Shown here piece after piece: positions 1 to 6,306 of a DNA stretch of 9,501 nt. The notes under the pieces are model-generated. The model ran no database searches. It had not been told where the DNA came from and saw nothing but the letters and a program-made list of their open reading frames with translations. The stretch's first letter is position 1. Every line of letters begins with the position of its first letter. The stretch comes from Saprospiraceae bacterium (GTDB lineage Bacteria > Bacteroidota > Bacteroidia > Chitinophagales > Saprospiraceae): NCBI GenBank assembly GCA_007125435.1, contig SLDF01000352.1, forward strand, positions 1-9,501. Reading direction: 5' to 3'. Both the position numbers and the translations under genes were made by a program.

Positions 1-113
1 AAAAATACTTACGGAGTTTGGCTACCCTTGATGCCATCTTCAAAGTCTAGACCGCTGTACTGCTTGATAATTTTACTTTATACTTCCTGCTTCATCGGTC
101 GCGTAGCACTTGA

Positions 114-269
114 GGCTATGCGCGTATTTTTTATTCTTCAATCTCACTCAAAATAGCTGCGACTTAGATCATACGACGGCTAGTTTCAGACTCACTTCGG
201 GGCTCGCTGTTCGCTCGGTCCTGCGGACTCATTCGCATGCGCTCATGACCCACTTCGCATCGCTGATGC
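114..269 (+). repeat. 156-bp dispersed intergenic repeat, copy 1
   Basis: This block aligns without gaps to 9302-9457, with about 14 mismatches by hand count (roughly 91% identity). The best conserved part runs from the ATAGCTGCGACTTAGATCAT segment through CGGGGCTCGCTGTTCGCTCG to the small inverted repeat GTCC-TGC-GGAC. The stretch 1-12 also matches 9282-9293, which lies just left of copy 2, so the ancestral unit was probably longer and is interrupted here by about 100 bp. A 61-codon frame across the block has no recognisable protein character and follows the repeat, so I do not call it a gene. Confidence 0.85.
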
Positions 270-313
270 ATAACCAGAAAAAACGACATTTTTGAATGCA
301 ACCATGAACAAGA

Positions 314-343
314 ATATGCATTGTATGCACCTGATGTGCATAT
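314..343. promoter_or_regulatory. Palindromic TGCA-rich site upstream of folB
   Basis: TATGCAC (324-330) and GTGCATA (336-342) form a perfect 7-bp inverted repeat around CTGAT, and a further ATATGCA lies at 314-320. It sits about 105 bp before the folB start. It could be an operator for a dimeric regulator or a weak RNA hairpin; nothing seen here decides between them. I found no full TAnnTTTG box for folB; TATCTTCT around 344-351 is only a partial match. Confidence 0.3.
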
Positions 344-446
344 TATCTTCTATTTATAGGTCAATGGTAAGAACCGTTAGCTGTGCGTTTTCTTTACACT
401 ATGAAGCACCTTCATACAATTCAAGTTTAAATGCTATTTTTATCCG

Positions 447-839
447 ATGAAACCTATTAAAAATTTAAAGTCAGTCATTAGTCTGGAGGATATGGCCTTT
501 CATTCACCTATAGGGTATTATGAAAGTGAGCGGGTACAAAAAAACTACTTCAATGTCAATGTAGCCGTAACCTTCGAGACTAATCACAGCGATAATACAG
601 AGGACTTGTCAAAAACCGTCAACTACGAAAACATATACAATATTGTTAAAAAAGCAATGAACCAGACGGCTCAGCTTATGGAAACACCAGCCCGGCAAAT
701 CATAAGTGATATTCTAGAACTATCTTCCATAGACCTGCTATCTATACATGTAAAAATCTGCAAACTGCAGCCGCCACTGCCCGGCAAGGTGGGTCAGTCC
801 TGTGTGGCTTTTCATTACGAAAACCCGCCATTCAAATAG
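447..839 (+). CDS. folB: Dihydroneopterin aldolase
   Basis: The 130-residue product matches the FolB family over its whole length. FolB cleaves 7,8-dihydroneopterin to 6-hydroxymethyl-7,8-dihydropterin and glycolaldehyde in cytoplasmic folate synthesis, and normally acts as a homo-octamer. Visible family features are the N-terminal ISLEDMAFHSPIGYYESE segment, whose Glu28 aligns with the conserved active-site Glu22 of the S. aureus enzyme; TVNYENIY with Tyr60; LMETPAR with the pterin-binding Glu79; and CKLQPPLPG with the catalytic Lys106. Residue 22 is Ile where S. aureus has His, as I recall is also the case in E. coli FolB. The length is normal for the family. The ATG at 447 is the only start that fits, and it has no Shine-Dalgarno sequence, as is common in Bacteroidota. 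No other folate gene is adjacent, so it appears to be a stand-alone gene. Confidence 0.93.
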   Translation: MKPIKNLKSVISLEDMAFHSPIGYYESERVQKNYFNVNVAVTFETNHSDNTEDLSKTVNYENIYNIVKKAMNQTAQLMETPARQIISDILELSSIDLLSIHVKICKLQPPLPGKVGQSCVAFHYENPPFK

Positions 840-1086
840 TCAAGACGATGTGCAGACGCCCAAATATTAATAAGCATAATACAACCTAGTACACTTTATC
901 TAATTGACAAGGTAGCGTTTCTTTTGTCTAAAGCAGACTTGCTTAAACCTGAATTATTCATCTGTATAGCCAGCTCCATCTTCTCCAGTCGCCTAAATTA
1001 AAAAGCTTTGTGCTTTCACTCGCATCGGCAAGCCTTAGCGTCCATATACGAAGGATAACAAAAGTAGACTGATAGGCGTAATCGCC
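840..1086. other. Intergenic region between folB and acn, no gene seen
   Basis: This AT-rich spacer has no credible coding frame; the two reverse frames near its right end lack protein character and run into the acn start. A small hairpin, AAGCA-GACT-TGCTT, lies at 931-944 with no U-run after it, so I see no convincing folB terminator. The acn promoter follows directly. Confidence 0.6.
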
Positions 1087-1116
1087 TTGAAATATGAGAT
1101 AAAAAATGTAGATTTG
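1087..1116 (+). promoter_or_regulatory. acn promoter (Bacteroidota -33/-7 type)
   Basis: TTG at 1087-1089 is followed after exactly 19 nt by TAGATTTG at 1109-1116. This matches the Bacteroidota housekeeping-sigma consensus TTG-N19-TAnnTTTG. Transcription would start around 1120-1124, giving a leader of roughly 25 nt before the ATG at 1148, with no Shine-Dalgarno sequence. Confidence 0.75.
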
Positions 1117-1147
1117 CCATCTGTTTTTTAACATTAAATACTTCCAG

Positions 1148-3412
1148 ATGATTTTTGATATAGACATGATAAAAGAGGCCTATGATCGCCTCCCGTCTAA
1201 GGTAGATGCAGCAAGGCAAAAGCTTGGCCGCTCATTGACCTTGGCAGAGAAAATATTGTATTCACACTTACATGAAGACTCTCCATTACAGGAGTATAAA
1301 CGCGGAGAAGACTATGTGTTTTTTCAGCCGGATAGAGTAGCTATGCAAGACGCAACAGCTCAGATGGCACTGTTGCAGTTCATGATGTGTGGCAGGGACA
1401 AGGTGGCCGTGCCCAGCACCGTTCACTGCGACCACTTGATTCAGGCGAAGTCCGGTGCTGACACAGACTTAAAAGCAGCCATGGATCAAAGCTCTGAGGT
1501 ATTTGACTTCCTGCAATCTGTATCTAATAAATACGGTATAGGTTTTTGGAAGCCCGGCGCAGGTATTATTCACCAAATAGTGCTTGAAAATTATGCTTTC
1601 CCAGGAGGTATGATGATCGGTACAGACTCACACACTGTTAATGCCGGTGGCCTGGGAATGGTCGCCATAGGTGTTGGTGGTGCAGACGCTGTTGATGTCA
1701 TGGCAGGTATGGCGTGGGAATTGAAAATGCCCAAATTAATAGGTGTAAAACTTACAGGTAAGCTCAACGGGTGGACATCTTCCAAGGATGTTATCTTGAA
1801 AGTAGCCGGGATATTGACTGTAAAAGGAGGTACCGGAGCCATAGTTGAGTATTTCGGACCGGGAGCCGAAGCACTTTCATGCACAGGAAAAGGTACGATT
1901 TGTAACATGGGAGCTGAAATAGGCGCCACCACGTCTACCTTTGGCTATGACGAGTCAATGAGCCGCTACCTAAGGGCAACAGGCAGAACAGATGTTGCAG
2001 AACTGGCAGATAAGATCGCACCTTATCTTACCGGAGATGCAGAATGCTACGAGCAACCTGAGAAGTACTTTGATCAGGTCATAGAGATCAACTTATCAGA
2101 ACTAGAGCCCCACATAAACGGCCCATTCACGCCAGACCTGGCTTGGCCTATATCGAAGTTTGCCGAGGCAGTAAAAGAAAATGATTATCCGGCTGAGCTC
2201 GAGGTCGGCCTTATTGGTTCTTGTACCAATTCATCTTATGAAGACCTGGACAGGGCTGCTTCATTGGCCAAACAAGCTGTCGACAAGAAATTAAAAGTAA
2301 AATCAGAGTTTACGATAACACCGGGATCGGAGCAAATCAGATTTACTGTAGATCGCGATGGACAGCTTAAAGCTTTTGAAGATATAGGAGGATTAGTGTT
2401 GGCTAATGCTTGCGGCCCTTGTATAGGCCAATGGGATAGACATACGAATGATCCAAACCGAAAAAATTCAATCATCACGTCATTTAACAGGAACTTCTCG
2501 AAGAGAAATGATGGTAATCCTAATACCCACTCTTTCGTAGCATCGCCCGAGTTGGTAACAGCAATGGCCATTGCCGGTGATCTTACATTTAACCCATTGA
2601 AAGATACACTTACCAATGAAAATGGGGAAGAGGTCATGCTAGACCCACCTGTGGGTGTTGAGTTGCCATCGAAGGGTTTTTCTGTAGAAGATCCGGGATT
2701 CATAGCGCCAGCTGAAGATGGCTCAAAGGTCAATGTCAGCGTCGACCCGGAGTCAAACAGACTCCAACTTTTGACACCGTTCAAGCCTATTCAGAATGAA
2801 GATTTACAAGGTATGCGCCTGCTGATTAAGGCAAAAGGCAAGTGTACTACAGATCATATCTCAATGGCAGGTCCGTGGCTAAAATACAGAGGACATTTAG
2901 AGAATATCTCTAATAACCTATTGATTGGTGCCATCAATTACTTTAATGAAGAGGCCAACAAGGTGCTGAATCTGGAAGCAAATGAGTATATGGCAGTGCC
3001 CGAATCAGCCAGAAAGTATCAGATGAAAGGCATAGGAACTGTGGTCTTCGGTGAAGAAAACTATGGTGAAGGATCATCAAGAGAGCACGCTGCTATGGAG
3101 CCTAGACATCTTGGTGTCAAAGCCGTCATCGTAAAGTCTTTTGCCAGAATTCATGAGACCAATCTAAAAAAGCAGGGTATGCTAGCCTTGACGTTTAGCA
3201 ACCCGGCGGACTACGAAAAGGTAAGGCAAGACGATAAAATTGATATTTCAGGATTTGACAGTATGTCGCCCGGCAAACCTTTGCAAATCACTCTGCACCA
3301 CAATGATGGGACATCTGAATCATTCGATGTGAATCATACTTATAATGAGGCACAAATTGAATGGGTCAGAGCCGGTTCCGCACTGAATAAAATCAGAGCG
3401 TCTCTTGCTTAA
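1148..3412 (+). CDS. acn: Aconitate hydratase (mitochondrial-type aconitase)
   Basis: This 754-residue enzyme interconverts citrate and isocitrate through cis-aconitate in the TCA cycle, in the cytoplasm. The three [4Fe-4S] ligands are present: Cys359 in GSCTNSSYEDL, and Cys422 and Cys425 in NACGPCIGQW. These are offset by one from Cys358/421/424 of mitochondrial aconitase. The swivel domain carries GEGSSREHAAMEPRHLG with Ser643, Ser644 and Arg645, again offset by one from the catalytic Ser642/Arg644 region. The start MIFDIDMIKEAYDRL matches the usual N-terminus of this subfamily, which supports the ATG at 1148. The length is typical of the mitochondrial-like class and clearly shorter than the roughly 890-residue AcnA/IRP type. 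The gene has its own promoter and a strong terminator, so it is probably a single-gene transcript. All signature residues are intact. Confidence 0.97.
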   Translation: MIFDIDMIKEAYDRLPSKVDAARQKLGRSLTLAEKILYSHLHEDSPLQEYKRGEDYVFFQPDRVAMQDATAQMALLQFMMCGRDKVAVPSTVHCDHLIQAKSGADTDLKAAMDQSSEVFDFLQSVSNKYGIGFWKPGAGIIHQIVLENYAFPGGMMIGTDSHTVNAGGLGMVAIGVGGADAVDVMAGMAWELKMPKLIGVKLTGKLNGWTSSKDVILKVAGILTVKGGTGAIVEYFGPGAEALSCTGKGTICNMGAEIGATTSTFGYDESMSRYLRATGRTDVAELADKIAPYLTGDAECYEQPEKYFDQVIEINLSELEPHINGPFTPDLAWPISKFAEAVKENDYPAELEVGLIGSCTNSSYEDLDRAASLAKQAVDKKLKVKSEFTITPGSEQIRFTVDRDGQLKAFEDIGGLVLANACGPCIGQWDRHTNDPNRKNSIITSFNRNFSKRNDGNPNTHSFVASPELVTAMAIAGDLTFNPLKDTLTNENGEEVMLDPPVGVELPSKGFSVEDPGFIAPAEDGSKVNVSVDPESNRLQLLTPFKPIQNEDLQGMRLLIKAKGKCTTDHISMAGPWLKYRGHLENISNNLLIGAINYFNEEANKVLNLEANEYMAVPESARKYQMKGIGTVVFGEENYGEGSSREHAAMEPRHLGVKAVIVKSFARIHETNLKKQGMLALTFSNPADYEKVRQDDKIDISGFDSMSPGKPLQITLHHNDGTSESFDVNHTYNEAQIEWVRAGSALNKIRASLA

Positions 3413-3420
3413 TATCGAAA

Positions 3421-3460
3421 AAAAGGTGGTATTGATGTTTGTCAATACCACCTTTTATTT
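3421..3460 (+). terminator. Intrinsic terminator of acn
   Basis: A perfect 15-bp stem pairs AAAAGGTGGTATTGA (3421-3435) with TCAATACCACCTTTT (3442-3456) around a 6-nt loop, and TTTATTT-like sequence follows. It begins 9 nt after the acn stop codon. The A-run and U-run flanks make it potentially active in both directions, although no gene approaches from the right. Confidence 0.88.
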
Positions 3461-3652
3461 TGCAGTTAGAGCACTTTGGTGGAGATTATCGCTTTGCCGG
3501 CGATATATTCTATCAAGCGGATGATTTGCTCACTATAGTTTGCGTTTTACCTTGCTACGCTCTCGTTTATAGCAGAGCTTCTAGTGAGGATATTGAGGTA
3601 TCATGTTAATTAAGAATTTCTATCCAAATAGAACTTGAACGCTATCAGTTAT

Positions 3653-3674
3653 CTTCAAGCTACAAGCCTCAAGC
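3653..3674 (+). repeat. CAAGCT-type short tandem repeat
   Basis: CTTCAAGCTACAAGCCTCAAGC is an array of degenerate 7-mers of the type 'caagctt/caagcta'. Similar arrays lie at 4413-4438 (as the reverse complement) and at 9464-9501. Confidence 0.5.
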
Positions 3675-3750
3675 GACCGACAAAGCATTATTGAAAATAC
3701 GATCAGTTATTTTACCTGAAGTCTTTGATTTTTTCTTTTTTTCTGCCTTG

Positions 3751-3770
3751 TGATCAGGATTCACAGGATG
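3751..3770 (-). repeat. ATCCTGT-type repeat, inverted arm
   Basis: The reverse complement of this 20-mer (TGATCAGGATTCACAGGATG) matches CATCCTGTAAATCCTGATCA at 3966-3985 with one mismatch. The two arms form an inverted repeat about 195 bp apart. Confidence 0.7.
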
Positions 3771-3862
3771 TGAGAATTTCCAGCATCAGACATTTTAACA
3801 GCAGAACTTGCCCAAAGTCTGCATTTAACCCTGATCACTAATACGTGTATATGACCTTAAAA

Positions 3863-3900
3863 AAACACTCGAACGCTAAAGTTTTAACTATCCCTATGAC
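3863..3900 (+). repeat. 38-bp imperfect direct repeat, copy 1
   Basis: AAACACTCGAACGC (3863-3876) recurs identically at 4008-4021, and AACTATCCC (3886-3894) recurs at 4031-4039. Both are displaced by exactly 145 bp, which shows a single duplicated unit with a diverged middle. Confidence 0.65.
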
Positions 3901-3948
3901 CATAGATCATCAAAAAGACTTGAAAACGACTGATTTTACCTATAATCT

Positions 3949-3985
3949 AATCCTGTGAACTCTTGCATCCTGTAAATCCTGATCA
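3949..3985 (+). repeat. ATCCTGT-type tandem repeat array
   Basis: Three spaced occurrences of a short unit are visible: AATCCTGTGA, CATCCTGTA and AATCCTGATC. The right half is the partner of the inverted arm at 3751-3770. Arrays of this heptamer are familiar to me from intergenic DNA of Bacteroidota, but I cannot verify the family here. Confidence 0.6.
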
Positions 3986-4007
3986 CCAAGCGATCCCCAA
4001 AAAATAT

Positions 4008-4045
4008 AAACACTCGAACGCCACCAATGCAACTATCCCCATAAC
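4008..4045 (+). repeat. 38-bp imperfect direct repeat, copy 2
   Basis: This is the partner of 3863-3900, with a constant 145-bp offset. The ends are conserved and the middle has diverged. Confidence 0.65.
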
Positions 4046-4171
4046 AAAGAAAGAAAAACAGATACTCCGCAACCAGGAATCAAGACAAAAGATAAAAGGA
4101 AAAAGATGTACTTCCCTGAATAACGTTGAGATAATTTATGTGACTAAATACTAAATTAAAACCAAATCTCA

Positions 4172-4215
4172 GCCACGTAGTGGCGACATCATAATAGCGC
4201 AGGGCGTCAGCCCTG
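4172..4215. repeat. REP-like double hairpin element
   Basis: Two GC-rich hairpins lie 15 nt apart: GCCAC-GTA-GTGGC (4172-4184) and CAGGGC-GTCA-GCCCTG (4200-4215). Two short imperfect palindromes side by side in AT-rich intergenic DNA are the form of bacterial REP/BIME-type elements. I recall similar 'CCACGTAGTGG ... CAGGGC-GCCCTG' modules in many genomes, but no mobilising RAYT transposase is present here. Confidence 0.55.
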
Positions 4216-4239
4216 GGTTATGTGGATTATTACCAAATG

Positions 4240-4285
4240 TTTTGGCGCTATTTTTGCACTAAAAGAAGCAAAAATCGTGACAAAA
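4240..4285. repeat. Two-step hairpin element
   Basis: The inner stem ATTTTTGC (4250-4257)/GCAAAAAT (4268-4275) lies inside an outer stem TTTTG (4240-4244)/CAAAA (4281-4285). It is not preceded by a gene on the plus strand within 800 bp, so it is unlikely to be a conventional terminator. Confidence 0.4.
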
Positions 4286-4412
4286 CAACTCGACCGAACC
4301 TACCAATAGAACTTGAAAGCTTTAATTCATCTTCAGGTATAAACAGCGGAGAGCACGGAGTGCTTTCAGCGTAAACAGCAAACGCAGGCGTAAACAAAAT
4401 ACACCTAACTAA

Positions 4413-4438
4413 CAGCTTGCAGCTTGAAACTTGCAGCT
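4413..4438 (-). repeat. CAAGCT-type short tandem repeat, inverted
   Basis: Read on the minus strand this is AGCTGCAAGTTTCAAGCTGC and onward, the same degenerate 7-mer family as at 3653-3674 and 9464-9501 but in the opposite orientation. Confidence 0.45.
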
Positions 4439-4450
4439 AAATACTATATT

Positions 4451-4610
4451 CTGCGTGAGGGATAGAAGCGATATGAACAGGAATAGCATAGGTAGTGGGG
4501 CGCTGGAGGGAGGGGCGACCGAACGGAAGCCACTCAAAACAGCAGCGACACCCTATGGTAGACCTGTGAATACAAGCGGATAGCCCGGTCCGTAAGGACA
4601 CGCCCAAACA
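4451..4610 (+). other. Possible conserved Bacteroidota intergenic element
   Basis: The block begins with TGCGTGAGGGATAGAAGCG and ends with AAGCGGATAGCCCGG, then a GTCC-GTAA-GGAC hairpin (4588-4599) and ACGCCCAAA. From memory, 'GTGAGGGATAGAAG' and 'GCGGATAGCCCG' modules recur downstream of genes in many Bacteroidota genomes; I cannot confirm this here. It is more GC-rich than its surroundings and has no coding frame. It could be a small RNA, a repeat, or the relic of a mobile element. The strand is given by the orientation in which I recognise the modules. Confidence 0.4.
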
Positions 4611-4686
4611 AAAAAACTAGTGAAACAACAAGCTGAAAATAGATGGAATAGAGGCGCGGCAAGGAGAATTAAATCAAAAACCTTGT

Positions 4687-4694
4687 TATCTTTG
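4687..4694 (+). promoter_or_regulatory. -7 box of the trhO-yjbQ promoter
   Basis: TATCTTTG is a perfect TAnnTTTG box. The expected TTG about 19 nt upstream is missing (the sequence there is AGA), so the -33 element is weak. Transcription should start near 4698-4702, leaving a leader of about 110 nt before the trhO ATG. Confidence 0.6.
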
Positions 4695-4743
4695 CGGTCG
4701 CTAAAGGCCAAACCAGGGGGATCTCGAAATCCTGGATGGACCG
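4695..4743 (+). promoter_or_regulatory. Candidate structured 5' leader of trhO
   Basis: Directly after the -7 box, CGGTC (4695-4699) can pair with GACCG (4739-4743). They enclose a second stem-loop with CCAGG pairing CCTGG (ending 4735), or alternatively CCA and GGAT pairing ATCC and TGG, around a CTCGAA loop. The first base or bases may precede the transcription start. I tried to match it to TPP, SAM, preQ1, cobalamin, c-di-GMP and THF riboswitches and to SRP RNA, and none fits. It may be a small leader structure or chance pairing. Confidence 0.35.
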
Positions 4744-4812
4744 AAGGCAGGTAAAGATTAACCGCAAGTATGCACCTTGCTATTTGTTAACATTGCCAAA
4801 CATTTTAACGAC

Positions 4813-5862
4813 ATGAGATTATACAATCGCGTCAGTGCCGATGAGCTGAAAAGACGCATGCAAGAGAGTACGGAGGAGCGCACTACGCTTTCGTTTTACA
4901 AGTACCACCATCTAAGAAATCCAAAATTATTCAGAGATCACTTGTATATACTGCTTGACGCAGTGGGTGTGCTGGGGCGTATATATGTATCGTATGAGGG
5001 CGTGAACGCTCAAGTATCCATCCCGACAGAAAGGTTTGATGCATTCAGAGCAGCTCTGGATTCTATAGAGTTTTTGAAAGGAGTGAGACTTAATATAGCT
5101 GTAGATGACGATGGTAAATCTTTCTTCAAACTAAAGATACTGGTAAGGGAAAAGATTGTAGCTGATGGACTTGACGATGGCACATTTGATGTGACGGATA
5201 AGGGTAAGCATATCAATGCAGCGGAGTTTAATAGCCTGACAGAGGACCCCAACACGATAGTCGTCGACATGCGCAACCATTATGAGAGCGAGGTGGGCAA
5301 ATTTATTGACGCCATCACGCCTGATGTGGAGACCTTCAGGGAGGCCCTTCCGAAAGTAGCAGAAGACCTGGCAGCGGATAAGGATAAGAACATTGTCATG
5401 TATTGCACGGGCGGAATCAGGTGTGAAAAAGCAAGTGCCTACATGAAGCACAGGGGGTATAAAAATGTGTTTCAGCTTGATGGAGGTATTATAGAATACG
5501 CCAGACAAGTGCAAGAGCAAAAGCTGGAGAATAAGTTCATAGGTAAAAATTTCGTCTTCGACGAACGCCTCGGTGAACGAATCAGTGAGGATATCATCGC
5601 TGAGTGCCACCAATGCGGAGCACCTTGTGATACGCATGTAAACTGCGCCAATGACGCCTGCCATATATTGTTCATCCAGTGTCCTTCTTGTGCGCATAAA
5701 TATAATGCCTGTTGCTCACAGAAGTGTCAGGAATTTAACAAGCTACCAGAGGAAACTCGCCAAGAGCTTAAGAAAACCGAAGTCTTCAACGGCACAAAGT
5801 TTGGCAAGGGAAGGTATAAAGCTTACAAAAAGACAACTGAAGAGCAATTGGTCTCAGGCTAA
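4813..5862 (+). CDS. trhO: tRNA uridine(34) hydroxylase (rhodanese-type, YceA/TrhO family)
   Basis: The 349-residue product aligns along almost its entire length with E. coli TrhO (YceA, 350 aa), which hydroxylates U34 of certain tRNAs to 5-hydroxyuridine with molecular oxygen. The N-terminal domain (about 1-105) has TTLSFYKYHH, EGVNAQVSIP and RLNIAVDDDGKSFFKL. A rhodanese domain follows, with MRNHYESEVG and the active loop CTGGIR, whose Cys is residue 198. GKNFVFDERLGERIS then leads to a Cys-rich tail with CHQCGAPC, and further Cys at 278, 283, 290, 293, 300, 301 and 305, probably a metal-binding module. I chose ATG 4813 because MRLYNRVSADEL aligns with the E. coli start MPVLHNRISNDAL. The frame can be opened from a TTG at 4777, but those 12 residues have no counterpart. 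It is followed closely by a yjbQ gene. Confidence 0.96.
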   Translation: MRLYNRVSADELKRRMQESTEERTTLSFYKYHHLRNPKLFRDHLYILLDAVGVLGRIYVSYEGVNAQVSIPTERFDAFRAALDSIEFLKGVRLNIAVDDDGKSFFKLKILVREKIVADGLDDGTFDVTDKGKHINAAEFNSLTEDPNTIVVDMRNHYESEVGKFIDAITPDVETFREALPKVAEDLAADKDKNIVMYCTGGIRCEKASAYMKHRGYKNVFQLDGGIIEYARQVQEQKLENKFIGKNFVFDERLGERISEDIIAECHQCGAPCDTHVNCANDACHILFIQCPSCAHKYNACCSQKCQEFNKLPEETRQELKKTEVFNGTKFGKGRYKAYKKTTEEQLVSG

Positions 5863-5880
5863 ACAACACTTCAACCTCCT

Positions 5881-6294
5881 ATGATAGACGGTCAGTATGA
5901 TATAAAGGTAGGTCCATTCAGAAGGGGATTTCATTTGATCACCCGGGATGTGCTTGATGGTATAAGTGACTGGCCGGCGACGGGGCTGCTACACCTGTTT
6001 TTGCAGCACACCTCAGCGGGCATATGCATCAATGAAGCGGCTGACCCGGATGTTTTGCATGACTTTGAGATATTCTTTGATAGATTAGCACCTGAGAACA
6101 TAAATGGTCTGAGGCATACCCTCGAAGGGCCAGATGACATGCCAGCTCACATTAAATCTGTACTGAGTGGATATGAACTGACGATACCAATAAGGAATGG
6201 TCGGCTGGCACTAGGCACATGGCAGGGTATATATCTCTGTGAATATCGAAATCACGGTGGTATAAGACATATCATAGCCACCATACACTCATAA
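5881..6294 (+). CDS. yjbQ: YjbQ family protein (secondary thiamine-phosphate synthase type)
   Basis: This 137-residue protein is a full-length member of the YjbQ/UPF0047 family. Its signatures are intact: HTSAGICINEAADPDV (from His43), HTLEGPDDMPAHIKS (from His79) and LGTWQGIYLCEYR (from Leu111), with the conserved putative metal or phosphate-binding His43, His90 and Glu121. Some family members show weak thiamine-phosphate synthase activity and can substitute for ThiE, which explains the current family name, but the physiological role is unsettled. The ATG is 18 nt after the trhO stop, so the two genes are very probably co-transcribed. The bases before the start (CCTCCT) are not a Shine-Dalgarno sequence. 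No thi gene or TPP riboswitch is present to support a thiamine role. Confidence 0.92.
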   Translation: MIDGQYDIKVGPFRRGFHLITRDVLDGISDWPATGLLHLFLQHTSAGICINEAADPDVLHDFEIFFDRLAPENINGLRHTLEGPDDMPAHIKSVLSGYELTIPIRNGRLALGTWQGIYLCEYRNHGGIRHIIATIHS

Positions 6295-6306
6295 ACCATA
6301 TACACC

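Larger units (their letters stand above)
3457..4686. other. 1.2-kb gene-free, repeat-dense interval
   Basis: I find no credible gene here. A 63-codon frame at 3963-4154 starts inside a repeat, is Lys/Asn-rich and resembles nothing I know. The interval holds several unrelated short repeat families, listed separately where clear. It also has a hairpin TATCGC/GCGATA (3487-3505), a hairpin AGCAC-GGA-GTGCT (4352-4364), and a 17-nt direct repeat with one mismatch at 3627-3643 and 4305-4321 (AATAGAACTTGAA followed by C or A, then GCT). Nothing resembles a decayed transposase. It looks like a site where small mobile or REP-type repeats have accumulated. Confidence 0.7.

Noticed and set aside
110..295. 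A 61-codon gene at the left edge
   Set aside because: It lies on the repeat, has no recognisable protein features, and the same frame is not preserved meaningfully in copy 2.
958..1219. Two short reverse-strand genes between folB and acn
   Set aside because: They overlap the acn promoter and start, have unlikely composition, and overlap each other in different frames.
3653..4045. A CRISPR array
   Set aside because: The repeats are too short and irregular, occur in only two or three copies, and have no uniform spacers; no cas gene is present.
3963..4154. A 63-codon gene in the gap
   Set aside because: Its start lies in the ATCCTGT array and it crosses the 38-bp direct repeat; the composition is that of translated AT-rich non-coding DNA.
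4695..4776. A c-di-GMP-I (GEMM) riboswitch or an SRP RNA gene
   Set aside because: The AAGGCCAAACC segment and CGAAA loop faintly recall GEMM, but the second helix with its tetraloop receptor is missing. The conserved SRP domain IV loop sequences are also absent.
5131..5697. A long reverse-strand frame inside trhO
   Set aside because: It is antisense to a highly conserved, fully intact enzyme gene and has no family resemblance.
5881..6294. Assigning the yjbQ product a firm thiamine biosynthesis role
   Set aside because: The family name rests on weak activity of some members, and there is no thiamine gene or TPP riboswitch in the window.
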